Assembly: GCA_016931365.1 (NCBI GenBank)
Contig: JAFGEY010000560.1
Coordinates: forward strand, 1 to 59,845
Origin: Anaerolineae bacterium
GTDB lineage: Bacteria; Chloroflexota; Anaerolineae; JAFGEY01
Reading direction: 5' to 3'
Length of the DNA stretch: 59,845 nt
In this document: piece after piece, positions 26,087-36,200 of the stretch
Layout of the letters: each line of letters opens with the position of its first letter
Position numbering within the stretch: the stretch's first letter is position 1
Position numbers and translations under genes: made by a program
The notes under the pieces: model-generated
What the model was told of the DNA's origin: nothing
Database searches by the model: none
The model's input: the letters and a program-made list of their open reading frames with translations, nothing else

Positions 26087-28381
26087 ATGCAACAATGTGC
26101 CAGGTTCACGTTGCGGTTCAAATCAACAGAACAAGACGTCATTTCGCAAGACGTTGTCTTGACTCAGCCAGTCACTGTGATCGGAAGTGCAGCTCCCAGC
26201 GATCTGATTGTCCGCGCACCCGGACTATCTGACACGCACGCACAGATAGAGTTTCGCCAGGACGGGTGTTATGTGGTCGATCTGGGCTCGGCACAGGGCA
26301 CTCGAGTTAACAGTCGGCGTATTAAGCAATCTCGGCTTGAGCAAGGTGACATCATCCAGCTGGGTTCCGTGACTCTGCAGTTTGAGCCGATCTTTCTGGA
26401 AAATAACTTTGGCGAGGCTGCCGATCACAAAACCACAGCGATCGATCTCTCGGCATTCTCGTCTGATGCAGCGAAATCGAGCCCGACAAAACCCATTCAG
26501 CAGCCGGGAGACCAAATCGGTCGTTATATCGTGCAGGGAAACCTGGGCAGCCGCGGCCATTACACAGTTTACCAAGCTTATGACCCCGATCTTGATCGCG
26601 CCGTAGCGATCAAACTCCTTTCCCCTCGCTTTGTGACAGACAGCAGTTTTCGCGCCCAGGTTCTCGGCGAAGTCAAGCTTATCGCCGCCCTCGACCACCC
26701 TTGCATTGTCCAGGTTTATGACTATGGCGAGCACCAGGAACAACCTTACGTGGTGATGCCTTTGATGGCTGGTGGCACGCTAATGGCCGCTCTAGGCAAA
26801 GGCGCATTTTCTCTGCAACAGATGCAGCCGATCATCACCCGCATTGCTGAAGCGCTGGATGACGCTCACGCGCGGGGCATCATTCATCGGCAGCTCAAAC
26901 CTCGCAACATTTTGTTCGACGAGCAGGGACTCGCCTATCTCTCGGATTTTGCCATTCCCTCGCTTGAAGCTGTCCTTTCAGCCGAACTCGACGACGAATT
27001 GGTGCATTACATCAGCCCAGAGCAAGCACAGGCATTGCGAGATAAACAACCGGCCCAGTTGGATGGCCGAAGCGACATTTATTCGTTGGGCGCTATTTTG
27101 TTTGAAGCGTTGACTGGACAGCCCCCCTTTCAGGCAGAGAGCAGTCTTGATACTGCTCTGACACGCCTAAATACGCCGGCTCCCCGACTTGCGGCCGTCA
27201 AGCCCGACTTGCCTTTTACTTTTCAGCGGATTTTTGATTTGTCGATGGGTTTTGATTCTCACAGTCGCTATGCGAAGGCAAGTGATATGGCCCGTCACAT
27301 CCGGGATATCCTTACTGGTCGGGGCTTTTTGCAACAGCTAAAGGATGATCCCTCCGACAAATTCGGAACGTCTGACAAATCCGATGAGTCTAAAGTCGCA
27401 AAGGAGCTTCAACAAACATCGTCTGAATTATCCGGCGCAGCGATCGGGCGATATCAGGTAGAGCGCGAACTGGGACGCGGCGGGATGGCTGTGGTTTACC
27501 TGGCGTTCGATCCAGTGATCGTCCGTCATGTGGCGATCAAAGTGCTGCCACGCCGGTTGACCGAGAATCCGGGCTTCCGCGAGCTTTTTCAGCGCGAAGC
27601 ACGGATCGTCGCCCGATTGCGCCATGAGAGCGTTGTTGGCCTGTATGACTTTGGCGAGTATAATGCCCAGCCATTTATTGTGATGCAGTATTTGCCTGGC
27701 GGCACGTTGGCTCAACAACTGGCGCAGGGGCCGATCCGTATGCGCAACCTCTCGATGATTGTTGAGCGTGTCGCCGCAGCACTGGACGAGGCGCACAAAA
27801 TGCAAATCATCCACCGCGATGTAAAGCCAGCCAACATCTTGTTCAACGCAGAGCGACAAGCTTTTTTGTCGGACTTTGGGATTGCCGTGCTCTCTGCGGC
27901 AGCGTCAGAGACGGCGGGCGGATGGTTCGCGGCCGGTACGCCAGACTACCTAAGCCCAGAACAGGCCCAGGAATTGTTGGGGAAAGGCCATACCCAGCTA
28001 TCCGGCCCGCGCCAGTTCTGGCATGCTTTAAAAGATCGTTTGGGGATTTCACATCAGGAGAAGGAAAAACGCGCGTCCACACCCGCCGGCGTGGACGCGC
28101 GCAGCGATATCTATTCACTTGGCGTTGTGATCTTTCACGCCCTGACTGGGCGGCCACCCTTTCGGGCCGAGACGCCCCATCAAGTGGCGATGATGCACCT
28201 GACCGCGCCGATCCCCAGCCTGGCTGAACTGACGTCGGGATTGCCCAAACACTGCCAGGCGATCATCGATCGGGCGATGGCCAAAAACCCCGATGAACGC
28301 TACCAGACGGGGAAAGAACTGGCCGATGATTTGAGCGAGTTGGCCACCGGACGCTGGCTGTTGCGGCAGATATCAGATTGA
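26087..28381 (+). CDS. FHA domain plus pseudokinase plus active Ser/Thr kinase
   Basis: 764 residues, no transmembrane helix seen. An FHA domain lies at about 20-105 (LSDTHAQIEF, GSAQGTRVNS). Kinase-like domain 1 begins at about 144. Its glycine loop is irregular (LGSRGHYTVY), it keeps AIKLL, but the catalytic HRD is HRQ (IIHRQLKPRN, about residue 265) and DFG is DFA, so it should be catalytically dead. Kinase domain 2 begins at about 453 with a normal loop LGRGGMAVVY, AIKVL, HRDVKPAN (about 576) and DFG (about 596), and is of the PknB type. The gene ends 9 bases inside the convergent last gene of the eCIS locus. It could phosphorylate FHA partners there; that is inference. Confidence 0.9.
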   Translation: MQQCARFTLRFKSTEQDVISQDVVLTQPVTVIGSAAPSDLIVRAPGLSDTHAQIEFRQDGCYVVDLGSAQGTRVNSRRIKQSRLEQGDIIQLGSVTLQFEPIFLENNFGEAADHKTTAIDLSAFSSDAAKSSPTKPIQQPGDQIGRYIVQGNLGSRGHYTVYQAYDPDLDRAVAIKLLSPRFVTDSSFRAQVLGEVKLIAALDHPCIVQVYDYGEHQEQPYVVMPLMAGGTLMAALGKGAFSLQQMQPIITRIAEALDDAHARGIIHRQLKPRNILFDEQGLAYLSDFAIPSLEAVLSAELDDELVHYISPEQAQALRDKQPAQLDGRSDIYSLGAILFEALTGQPPFQAESSLDTALTRLNTPAPRLAAVKPDLPFTFQRIFDLSMGFDSHSRYAKASDMARHIRDILTGRGFLQQLKDDPSDKFGTSDKSDESKVAKELQQTSSELSGAAIGRYQVERELGRGGMAVVYLAFDPVIVRHVAIKVLPRRLTENPGFRELFQREARIVARLRHESVVGLYDFGEYNAQPFIVMQYLPGGTLAQQLAQGPIRMRNLSMIVERVAAALDEAHKMQIIHRDVKPANILFNAERQAFLSDFGIAVLSAAASETAGGWFAAGTPDYLSPEQAQELLGKGHTQLSGPRQFWHALKDRLGISHQEKEKRASTPAGVDARSDIYSLGVVIFHALTGRPPFRAETPHQVAMMHLTAPIPSLAELTSGLPKHCQAIIDRAMAKNPDERYQTGKELADDLSELATGRWLLRQISD

Positions 28382-29299
28382 TTCACCGTTTGAAAGGTAT
28401 TCCAGCATGTCACGCGCAGCCTGGCGAACACCAGGGTCGTCATCTTGCTCAACAACAGAGATCAAAAGCTCACTCAACCCTTGAACATCCACAGCAGCAA
28501 GCAGAGAAGGAATCTCGACGCGCACATAGGCATGGCTATCGTGAAGGCGCTGGACCAACTCGGCTCGAACATCTACTATTTGGCCGTGGATACTCATTCC
28601 ATCGTAAGGCTTGAACGCCGGCAGATGTCGTGAGGCCATCAAACGTGTATGTTCATCGCTTTGATTGTGCAAACATCTCAACATCGCCGGCCAACCGGAA
28701 GGATCGCCAAGTTGGGCCAGGTAAAAAGCAGCCAGATAGCTCTCCATATCGTCAGGAACATCAACATTGACCAAAGGCAGCAAGGCCTGCCGCGCAGTTT
28801 CAGGTTCACCGCACAGTGCCAGCGACATTGCCGCCTCAATATACGCCGGAGTCATCACATCAAGTGCGTCTGCCGGCAAAGAATTTAGCAAACCGTGAAG
28901 AAGGGCCGTTAAATGTCCCTGAACTTCTGGCGTATCAGGTTGACATCGCCCCGCTAAAAATGCAGCGGCCGGCAGGAGCAAAGCGTCCTTGCTGTAAAAG
29001 ACTCGCTCGAGCATTTCCACCGTCAAGTTCCCTGTTTCATCCTCAAAGATCCCTTTGCCACGCCCCATCAATTGATTGACCATCAATGGATACATATTTT
29101 TTTCTCGCCGCAGGATAAGCGAACTCCGATGTGGAAAGCCGGCAGATGTGATACGCATGCGGCACTGTATTCCAGCGTCAGAATATACGACTAGTCCTTG
29201 GGCGTCAGCGGAGGATGGCACGCCATCGGGGGATAGTGAATGAATTTCTATTTGATCTGGCGAATGTTTGATCAATTTGTGCAAAAAACGCTTAATCAT
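28373..29299 (-). CDS. HEAT-repeat-like protein, last gene of the eCIS run
   Basis: 308 residues, soluble. The C-terminal half has HEAT-like helical repeats (ESYLAAFYLAQLGDPSGWPAM, HDSHAYVRVEIPSLLAAV, DDDPGVRQAARDMLEYL). The N-terminal 110 residues are not recognised. AAGGTG lies 8 bases before the ATG and the gap to the upstream DUF4157 gene is 12 bases, so it belongs to the same transcript. HEAT proteins are usually scaffolds; placed after two cargo-like genes it might be an adaptor, chaperone or immunity-like partner. The 3' end overlaps the convergent kinase gene by 9 bases. Confidence 0.7.
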   Translation of the reverse strand: MIKRFLHKLIKHSPDQIEIHSLSPDGVPSSADAQGLVVYSDAGIQCRMRITSAGFPHRSSLILRREKNMYPLMVNQLMGRGKGIFEDETGNLTVEMLERVFYSKDALLLPAAAFLAGRCQPDTPEVQGHLTALLHGLLNSLPADALDVMTPAYIEAAMSLALCGEPETARQALLPLVNVDVPDDMESYLAAFYLAQLGDPSGWPAMLRCLHNQSDEHTRLMASRHLPAFKPYDGMSIHGQIVDVRAELVQRLHDSHAYVRVEIPSLLAAVDVQGLSELLISVVEQDDDPGVRQAARDMLEYLSNGESI

Positions 29300-29311
29300 C
29301 GCGCAAACACC

Positions 29312-31129
29312 TTATTTCCAGAACTGCCACCACTTTTTCTTGGCTTTTGCTTCCAGCTTTTCACCTTGGGACTTGACGCCCTGGGCGAGTTGTTCGTAAG
29401 GCTCTTTTCCGTCGCCAAAAGCGCGCTCCTCGCCTGCGTATGACAGATAAGAGGTCGCCCCTCCGGTATAATATGCTGTGTTGGCCCGGCTCAACTGGGT
29501 GATGGCGTTATCCAGGTGCGCAGTCAAATCAGCTTGAATACTGTTCGAAGAAACGGTTTTGCCTTTCAGATAATTGATGACCAGCGTCCGGCCGGGCCCC
29601 TCAGTCCATTGCTTGTCATCGGTGCTGTGGTACTTTTCGTGGCGCTCACATACCTTTTGCGACCAGTATTGGCGACGTGGCGCCCGCCAGCATTTTTCGA
29701 TCTTGACCGGCGTCAGGTCGGAGACAATCTGTTTATAAGATGCTGCGGTCACAATTGCATCGGTCGCCGAAGGGACATCGGTCTTTCCGCCATTGTTAAC
29801 ACCCCAAGGACAGTTGATATCAAGCGTAAAATCCAGCTTGAGCCTGCCTTCATTGACCGTATAGTTGGCGTTTTTCCAACTGGGTCGGTAAGCCTCTTCC
29901 CCAAACGGATCCACTGCCATCCCACCGGGATTTTTCCACGCCACCCGAACGTCCTTGCGGTTGGTCGTCGAGCCAGATGTTGTGACCCCAACATTGCTAA
30001 ACCTGAAACCAATATTGCCCATTGCAATTGGGAGGTTCCCAGCAGATGGTGAGGCTGCCGATGGCGCAGATGCGGTTCGAGTGCTATTTCCGGTCCCATC
30101 CAATTTGACGCGATCATCAGGACCTTTGACCACCTCTTCTTCCTCGGTCGATTCATGCCCGGCCAGAGTGCCCGCATCAACCTTGCGCAGGCCAGGCTTG
30201 GGTTGACGACGGATCGCCGCCCCACCCTGCTGTACGACATGGGCCAGCTCGTGTGCCAGCAGTTGCTTGCCTCCAGCAGTTTCAGGTGCATAGTGCCCGG
30301 CGCCAAAGTGGATGTCGGACCCTAATGTGAACGCTTTGGCCTGGATCGCCCGATTCAGGGTTGCGGATTCACTCCCCGTATGCACGCGCACGCCGCTGAA
30401 ATCGACGCCGAATTTAGCGTCAAACTCGGTCCGGGTAAAAGGCGGCAAAGGCTGCCCTTCGCCTCTGGTGCCGCTCAAGCGGCGTTCAAACTCGCCGCCA
30501 GCTTCAAAACTGCCATCAGACCGACGCTGAAGCAGAGATGTCATCTGGATCATCTCTTCTTCTTCCTCGGGCACTGCTTGTCGCTGGAGCGGCATTGTTT
30601 GCACTTCCTCTTCTTCAGGCACCGCTTCGCGCCGCAGCGACATGGTCTGGATTTCTTCTTCCTCGGGCACCTCCTGTCGCTGGAGCGGCATCGTCTGGAC
30701 TTCCTCTTCCTCGGGCGCCGCCTGGCGTTGCACAAGAGGCGTGATCGTCGCGGCAAGTGGTTTGGTCTGGACTTCTTCTTCCTCCTCTTGCCGCTGCACG
30801 TTGCCTACCTGCTGACCGTTACTGACCGGCATCGGCATACTCATCACCCGTTCGGCAATTCGATCTGCTTCTCGCTCGTATTGATCGCCTGCCGCACCAA
30901 CGGTCAGCTTGGCCTGGATCAGGTGCGAAACAGCGCGATTGCCCGTCGCACGCTGCAAGGCCAATATATGGGCCGGGCGGGCCTGTCGCAGATCCGTAGC
31001 CACGCGCTGGAGCATCTCCATCACAGACGGTCGCGACATCCCTGTCGATTCCGGCTGCACAAGAGCAGGTTGGGGCTGCTTGCGCACCGGCTCAAGAGAT
31101 TGTTTACCTAATACCTTTTGATCTGCCAT
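29312..31129 (-). CDS. DUF4157 (eCIS core domain) protein with a second HExxH motif, probable cargo
   Basis: 605 residues; AAGGTGAA precedes the ATG. Residues 40-85 (LQRATGNRAVSHLIQAKL, YEREADRIAERV) are nearly the same as in the next DUF4157 protein. Residues 105-200 hold four 16-residue repeats of the form PEEEEVQTMPLQRQ. The eCIS core domain follows (FGVDFSGVRVHTG, AKAFTLGSDIHFG), with the zinc-peptidase-like HELAHVVQQG at about 295. The C-terminal 250 residues are unlike the neighbour and contain CERHEKYHSTDDKQW (about 497), another HExxH, ending in a lysine- and tryptophan-rich tail (KKKWWQFWK). DUF4157 proteins are commonly eCIS-linked toxins or cargo. Here the C-terminal part is inferred to be the payload, perhaps a metalloprotease. 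Confidence 0.8.
   Translation of the reverse strand: MADQKVLGKQSLEPVRKQPQPALVQPESTGMSRPSVMEMLQRVATDLRQARPAHILALQRATGNRAVSHLIQAKLTVGAAGDQYEREADRIAERVMSMPMPVSNGQQVGNVQRQEEEEEVQTKPLAATITPLVQRQAAPEEEEVQTMPLQRQEVPEEEEIQTMSLRREAVPEEEEVQTMPLQRQAVPEEEEEMIQMTSLLQRRSDGSFEAGGEFERRLSGTRGEGQPLPPFTRTEFDAKFGVDFSGVRVHTGSESATLNRAIQAKAFTLGSDIHFGAGHYAPETAGGKQLLAHELAHVVQQGGAAIRRQPKPGLRKVDAGTLAGHESTEEEEVVKGPDDRVKLDGTGNSTRTASAPSAASPSAGNLPIAMGNIGFRFSNVGVTTSGSTTNRKDVRVAWKNPGGMAVDPFGEEAYRPSWKNANYTVNEGRLKLDFTLDINCPWGVNNGGKTDVPSATDAIVTAASYKQIVSDLTPVKIEKCWRAPRRQYWSQKVCERHEKYHSTDDKQWTEGPGRTLVINYLKGKTVSSNSIQADLTAHLDNAITQLSRANTAYYTGGATSYLSYAGEERAFGDGKEPYEQLAQGVKSQGEKLEAKAKKKWWQFWK
30556..30750 (-). repeat. Four 48-base in-frame coding repeats
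   Basis: A 48-base unit recurs at a fixed spacing (GGGCAC/GGCACC landmarks at about 30570, 30618, 30666 and 30714). Each unit encodes 16 residues ending in QRQ or RRE after a run of glutamates. The units differ by several bases, so the array is older than a fresh slippage event. Confidence 0.8.
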
Positions 31130-31166
31130 TTCACCTTTTCCTACTCGGACAAGCCGTCCGACGGCA

Positions 31167-33275
31167 TCATATTATACCGAGAAGCTGCTTTTCTTTTTCT
31201 GAAATCAGTCCCGGATTTTGCTTCAAGTACTCGATATAAGCCTGCAAGCCGAGGGCCATATAGGCATCGGCGTTTTCTTGCTGCACGCCAATATCGCCAC
31301 TGAACACGTCCTGATATGCCTTGCGGATCGCTTCACCGACGATGGCGCGCTGGCGGCCCTTGTATTTGATCTTTTCCATCAAATAGTATTCCTTGGCCTG
31401 CTGCCGCCGCTCCGATTTGCTCAACCCTCCTTTGCGCAGACGCGAACGGTTCCAGACCTCAAACTTGTCTTTGGCTTCGCGGTAGGCCTTGCGGTATGTG
31501 GGATCGTTCTGCAGAAGGCCGGCTCCCTGTTCGTAAAAAGCCATCCCTTCTTCGAGCAAGCCCTTAAACTCGTCGGGGACGTTTTCGGTGGGGAGCTGTT
31601 TGGCCGTCTTATAGAGGTCGGCCATCCCTTCTTGGGCAATGGTCTGCTTGAAAACCAGGGCCATATTTCTGCGTTTTTCGCCGGTAGTCGAACCGGTCGC
31701 TGTTTTGCCGACCGCGCCGACCATCGACGCGCCCGACGACATGGCCGGTAAGAACCACTTGGCGCTCATCTTGCGTTTTTCGGGCGGTGCTTGCAGCACG
31801 CTGCCGGGAAAAGTGATTTTCTTTTCTTTGGTCGCACCCACTTGCTGGACGAAACTAGCCAGCACGCCCTGTCCAAAGGCCACCCCCAAGACCAGACCTT
31901 TGCGGTTGACACTGGCATTGTCCGGCGCCCAGCCATCAATCGAGTCTTGCCCTGTCCTGGTCTTGAACACCTCGACGCCTTGCTTTTCCCATTCATATTC
32001 ATTGAACGCTAAACGCGCATCATGGCCGGTAAAGGCATTCCCTTCGCCGTGCGATCCGCGATCTTCGGCCTGATGCAAGGCATCGCTGAGCACTGACATA
32101 CCCTCGGCGTGCTGGTAACTCTTCCACAGGCTGACCGCCTTGCCGATTAAACGCGTGGTCACGGCTGCGTTTTTGGCCGCGGCATCATCGTCTTTGTACA
32201 ATCCGGCCTCGCCGTGGCTCAACATGTAGGCCGGACGGCGATAGTGAATTTCGTTGTTGTTGTACATCTCGATCGCTTGCGGGCGAGTCTTTGTGTCCTT
32301 GCGCAACTTTTTATAGGCGTCAATTTTGCTTTTCGATTCGGCGATGCCCCGGTTCATCGTCGTGGCTTCGTCCTGGATGAAATCGATGTCGGGCGAGCGA
32401 TCGACAAGATAGTCAAGCACTTGTTTGTCGTAAAATTGATCAAAACCGCCTTCTTTGATCGCCATTTCCGAGACCAGGCGATGTCCGGTCGGCCACCAGC
32501 CGCGAATATGCTGCGCCGCGCCTTGCTGCAAGGTGTGAGTCAGTTCGTGGGCCAGCAAGTGCTTGCCGGATACAGTATCAGGGGCATAAGCGCCACTGCC
32601 CATATAGATGTCGCGCCCGTGGGTGAAGGCGCGAGCGTTCACTGCACGGTTCAGTTCGGCGGCATCCGCACCGGTGTGGACACGCACGCTGCTGAAATCG
32701 GCGCCGAACTTGGGTTCGAACTCAGCCCGTAGCGGAGCAGGCAAGGACAGGCCGCCACTCTGGGCGCTGTTCAGGCGACGCTCAAATTCGCCGCCAGGGT
32801 CAAAGCTACCTTTCGCCACACGTTGGAGGGGCATAGCCTGTACTTCTTCTTCCTCTTCTTGGCGCTGGACAAGCGGCTTGGTCTGGATTTCCTCTTCTTC
32901 CTCCTGCCGCTGAACAAACGGTGTGATGGTTGCCGCAAGTGGTTTGGCCTGAAGTGCTTCTTCTTCCTCTTGACCCTCTTGCCGCCGTACACCGTCAGAT
33001 GCTCCTTGGCTTACTGGCGCAGGCATATTGAGCACGCGCTCGGCGACACGGTCGGCTTCTTGCTCGTACTGGTCGCCGGCCGCGCCAACGGTGAGTTTGG
33101 CCTGGATCAGACCAGTCACGGCCCGGTTACCGGCGGTGCGCTGCAAAGCCAGGACATCGCGCTGAAGCGCCGACAAACCCAGCCCCGTCACACGCACAGG
33201 CGTCGCCTCGGTGTGATGAGGTAAGGGAGAATGAGCATGCGATTGAAGGCGAATTCTTTTACCGCAAACTGACAC
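31167..33275 (-). CDS. DUF4157 (eCIS core domain) protein with phospholipase C/nuclease P1-like tail, probable cargo
   Basis: 702 residues from GTG 33275, which has GGGAGG 7 bases upstream; that site lies within the last codons of the giant gene, so the two may be coupled. Order: LQRTAGNRAV and YEQEADRVAERV leader (about 38-85), Glu-rich QRQ repeats (about 95-150), eCIS core domain with HELTHTLQQG (about 244), then a 440-residue tail. The tail has widely spaced His/Asp motifs, including IHYRRPAYMLSHGEAG and ALHQAEDRGSHGEG with GHD after it (about 397-418). ALHxxED..SH is typical of zinc-dependent phospholipase C and nuclease P1-like folds. Membrane-lipid or nucleic-acid attack is therefore possible, as inference only. 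Confidence 0.8.
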   Translation of the reverse strand: MSVCGKRIRLQSHAHSPLPHHTEATPVRVTGLGLSALQRDVLALQRTAGNRAVTGLIQAKLTVGAAGDQYEQEADRVAERVLNMPAPVSQGASDGVRRQEGQEEEEALQAKPLAATITPFVQRQEEEEEIQTKPLVQRQEEEEEVQAMPLQRVAKGSFDPGGEFERRLNSAQSGGLSLPAPLRAEFEPKFGADFSSVRVHTGADAAELNRAVNARAFTHGRDIYMGSGAYAPDTVSGKHLLAHELTHTLQQGAAQHIRGWWPTGHRLVSEMAIKEGGFDQFYDKQVLDYLVDRSPDIDFIQDEATTMNRGIAESKSKIDAYKKLRKDTKTRPQAIEMYNNNEIHYRRPAYMLSHGEAGLYKDDDAAAKNAAVTTRLIGKAVSLWKSYQHAEGMSVLSDALHQAEDRGSHGEGNAFTGHDARLAFNEYEWEKQGVEVFKTRTGQDSIDGWAPDNASVNRKGLVLGVAFGQGVLASFVQQVGATKEKKITFPGSVLQAPPEKRKMSAKWFLPAMSSGASMVGAVGKTATGSTTGEKRRNMALVFKQTIAQEGMADLYKTAKQLPTENVPDEFKGLLEEGMAFYEQGAGLLQNDPTYRKAYREAKDKFEVWNRSRLRKGGLSKSERRQQAKEYYLMEKIKYKGRQRAIVGEAIRKAYQDVFSGDIGVQQENADAYMALGLQAYIEYLKQNPGLISEKEKQLLGII

Positions 33276-33287
33276 AGGTCTTCCTCC

Positions 33288-36200
33288 CTATTCAATGGTG
33301 ATACTGGCCGTATCCGTGCTCGAACTATACGGCGTCGTGCCTCCTGCCGATGTCGTATCAACCTTGTTTCCCGCAACGCCGCTGGATTGATCCCAGGCGC
33401 GGAACGTGAACGCACAAGAACCGGACCCCGTTGGATTAAAGCGCACTCGATCGGTTGGCCCCAAAAGTAAGGCGCTGCTGACGCTCACCGGAGCGACAGC
33501 AGTCCAGTTCAGACCGCCATCGAGCGAATACTGCCAGTCTCCAATGCCACAGCCATCGGCGGCAACTATGGCAATCGCCTTGACGGCGACGCCATCCACA
33601 TCACTGATCGAGCCATCGACCACAATGCCGGCGACGGTATCTGCGGTGTTGGTCAAAGGCAGCGCGGTAGAAATGATCGTGGTCAGCGTCGGGCTAAAAG
33701 AGGCATTCAGTACCGGCGCATCGTTTTCGGGAGTGATGACGACGTCGACGACAATTGTGTCCGTTCCGGTCAAACCATCGCTGACCTGTACGACAAAGCT
33801 ATCCATCCCATTATAGTTTGCATCGGGTGTATACCCAATGGCTCTTGACGTGCCCGTGCCGCTTGCCGTCGCTGTGCCGTGACCGGCCGCCGAGCTGATG
33901 CTCCAGGTGATGGTGTGCCCATCGGCATCTGTGGCGTGCAAGGTTAAGCCAAAAGCGATGGGCGATCCATCTTCGGACATCGTGACCGTGATCTCTGCGC
34001 CTTCGGTGATTTGCGGCGCGCGGTTGATCGGATTGATAGTAACCTCGTCCTGATCGTCTTCACTCAAGAGGTGATTGTTCGGCGTGCTGTCCCAATCAGG
34101 CTCGGTCACGGCAATCACTTCGGCCACGTTGACGATGGCGCTGCTGCCGGTGACTGAGGCAACCAGCGTGAGCGTCACCTGTGCGCCGGCATTGAGCGTG
34201 CCAATGTTCCAATCTCCGTTGCCCGAATTATAGGAGCCGGCCGTAGCGGCGGCATTGACAAAAATCAAGCCGGCGGGCAACGCATCGTTGACAACCACAC
34301 CGGTCGCCGTGGCTGTATGCTCGTTGCTAACCACGATAGTATAGGTAATCAAGTCGCTGATAAAGGGCGCTGTCGTGTTGACCGTTTTGCGCAGAGCAAC
34401 ATCGACCTTCACACCCACATCGGTCCCCAAGACGGTTTCGTTGGGCAGGTTGGGATCGGTCGTGTCGCTCGACATACGCGCCGTGTTGGTGATCCGCGTC
34501 TGGGCGAGCAAATCATTTGCAACGGTGACGGTAAAGACGATCTGGCCCGCCGCGCCGGGTGATAGTGAGGGCGTATACCAACGCACCCACCCGGCGACCA
34601 AGTTTTCCACCCGGTTCGCGATGCCCTGATTGACAACGCCACCCCAGGTGACGCTGAGCGGCAGCGTATCGGTGATATAGACTTCACGAGCCAGGGAGGG
34701 GCCGGCATTGGCATAGCTGATGGTATAGGTCAGGGTTTCACCGGCCGCCGTCACCCCCTGGATTGATTTATTGATCGTCAGATCGGCCCGTGCCTGCACC
34801 GCTGTGGTAATAGACATTTGATTGTCGCCCGCATCCGAATCGCCGACGCGACTGGTAATGGTTGCCGTATTGACCAGAATGCTTCCATCCGGCACGCTCG
34901 CATTGACGGTCACGGTAAAGCGGGTGGTGACGACAGCATCGACCGCCAGTTCGGACCAGGTCCACTCCACCACCTGCCCATCCGGTGATGGAGTGATGCT
35001 GGATGGCGCTGCGCTGCCGGGCAACATACCACCAAAGGTGACACCGGTCGTAAGCCGGTCGGTCAGCGTGATCGAACGCGCATACGATGGCCCTGTATTG
35101 GTGTGGATGAGCGTATAGGTCAGAACTGTCCCGGCCAGAACAGGATCGGGAGAATCCAGCTTGCGCACGCTGAGATCGGCCTGCGGCACCAGACTGACCC
35201 TGACCGAAGCCTGATTGTTGGACAAGTTCGAGTCCACGTAACCGCCCGGAACAGCAATATCTGCCGTGTTGGAAACCGACGAGAGCGTCGTTGAGGGAAC
35301 AACGTTGCCAATTACTATATACGTGACTGTACCGCCAGGCTCCAATCGCTCGATCGAGTGGGCGAGCGAGCCAAAGCCACTGGTCAAACCGCAAGATGAC
35401 CCCGGCGAAGGCTGGCATGTCCACGCCAATCCCTGGAAAAGGCCACCGGGCAGCGTATCCGAGGTCGTGGCATCCACCACCCGGACCGTTGCGCTAGCAT
35501 TAGTAACGACAATCGTGTAGGTAACCGGCTCGCCTGGAGCAACCACGTTGGTCGAAGCCGATTTAGTGACCCGAAGATCGGTTTGCAGAACCACCGTTGT
35601 ATTGATTGATTCATCGTTGGCATTCGGCCCGGGATCGGTTGTCTGGCTGGTGATAGTGACCCAGTTAGTGATCTCGCCCGGCAGGACCAAGCTGTCGGTC
35701 ACGGTCACCGTAAAGACAATCGTGCCCGAGGCTCCAGCCGCCAGCGACGGTGTTACCCAACGCACCCACCCGCTTGACAGACTTTCTTCACGGGTGACAA
35801 CGCTCGAACTACGGACACCGCCCCAGGTCACACTAATGGGCAGCGAATCTGTAATCGTAACCTGCCGCGCATAAGATGGCCCGTGGTTGGTGTAAATCAA
35901 GGTATAGGTCAGGACATCGCCAGCAACAACAGGATCGGGGGCATCCAGCTTGCTCACCTCAAGATCGGCCAGAGTGACAACAGTGGTAGTCATTGTATCG
36001 CTGTTATTGCCCAACACGGGATCTGGAACAATGCTGCTGATCTCGACCCGATTGACCAATTCGCCGGTTGCCCAAGGTGAAACCGTAACTGTGAAGACAA
36101 CTGTGTCCGCAACCTGTGCCCCCAGTGTTGGCCTGGACCAAACCAGTTGCTGACCGTTCACGACTGGCAACAAGCCAGGACTGACGACACCCCTAAATAC

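Noticed and set aside
30556..30750. CRISPR-like direct repeats
   Set aside because: The 48-base units are in frame, encode Glu-rich QRQ segments and have no unique spacers.
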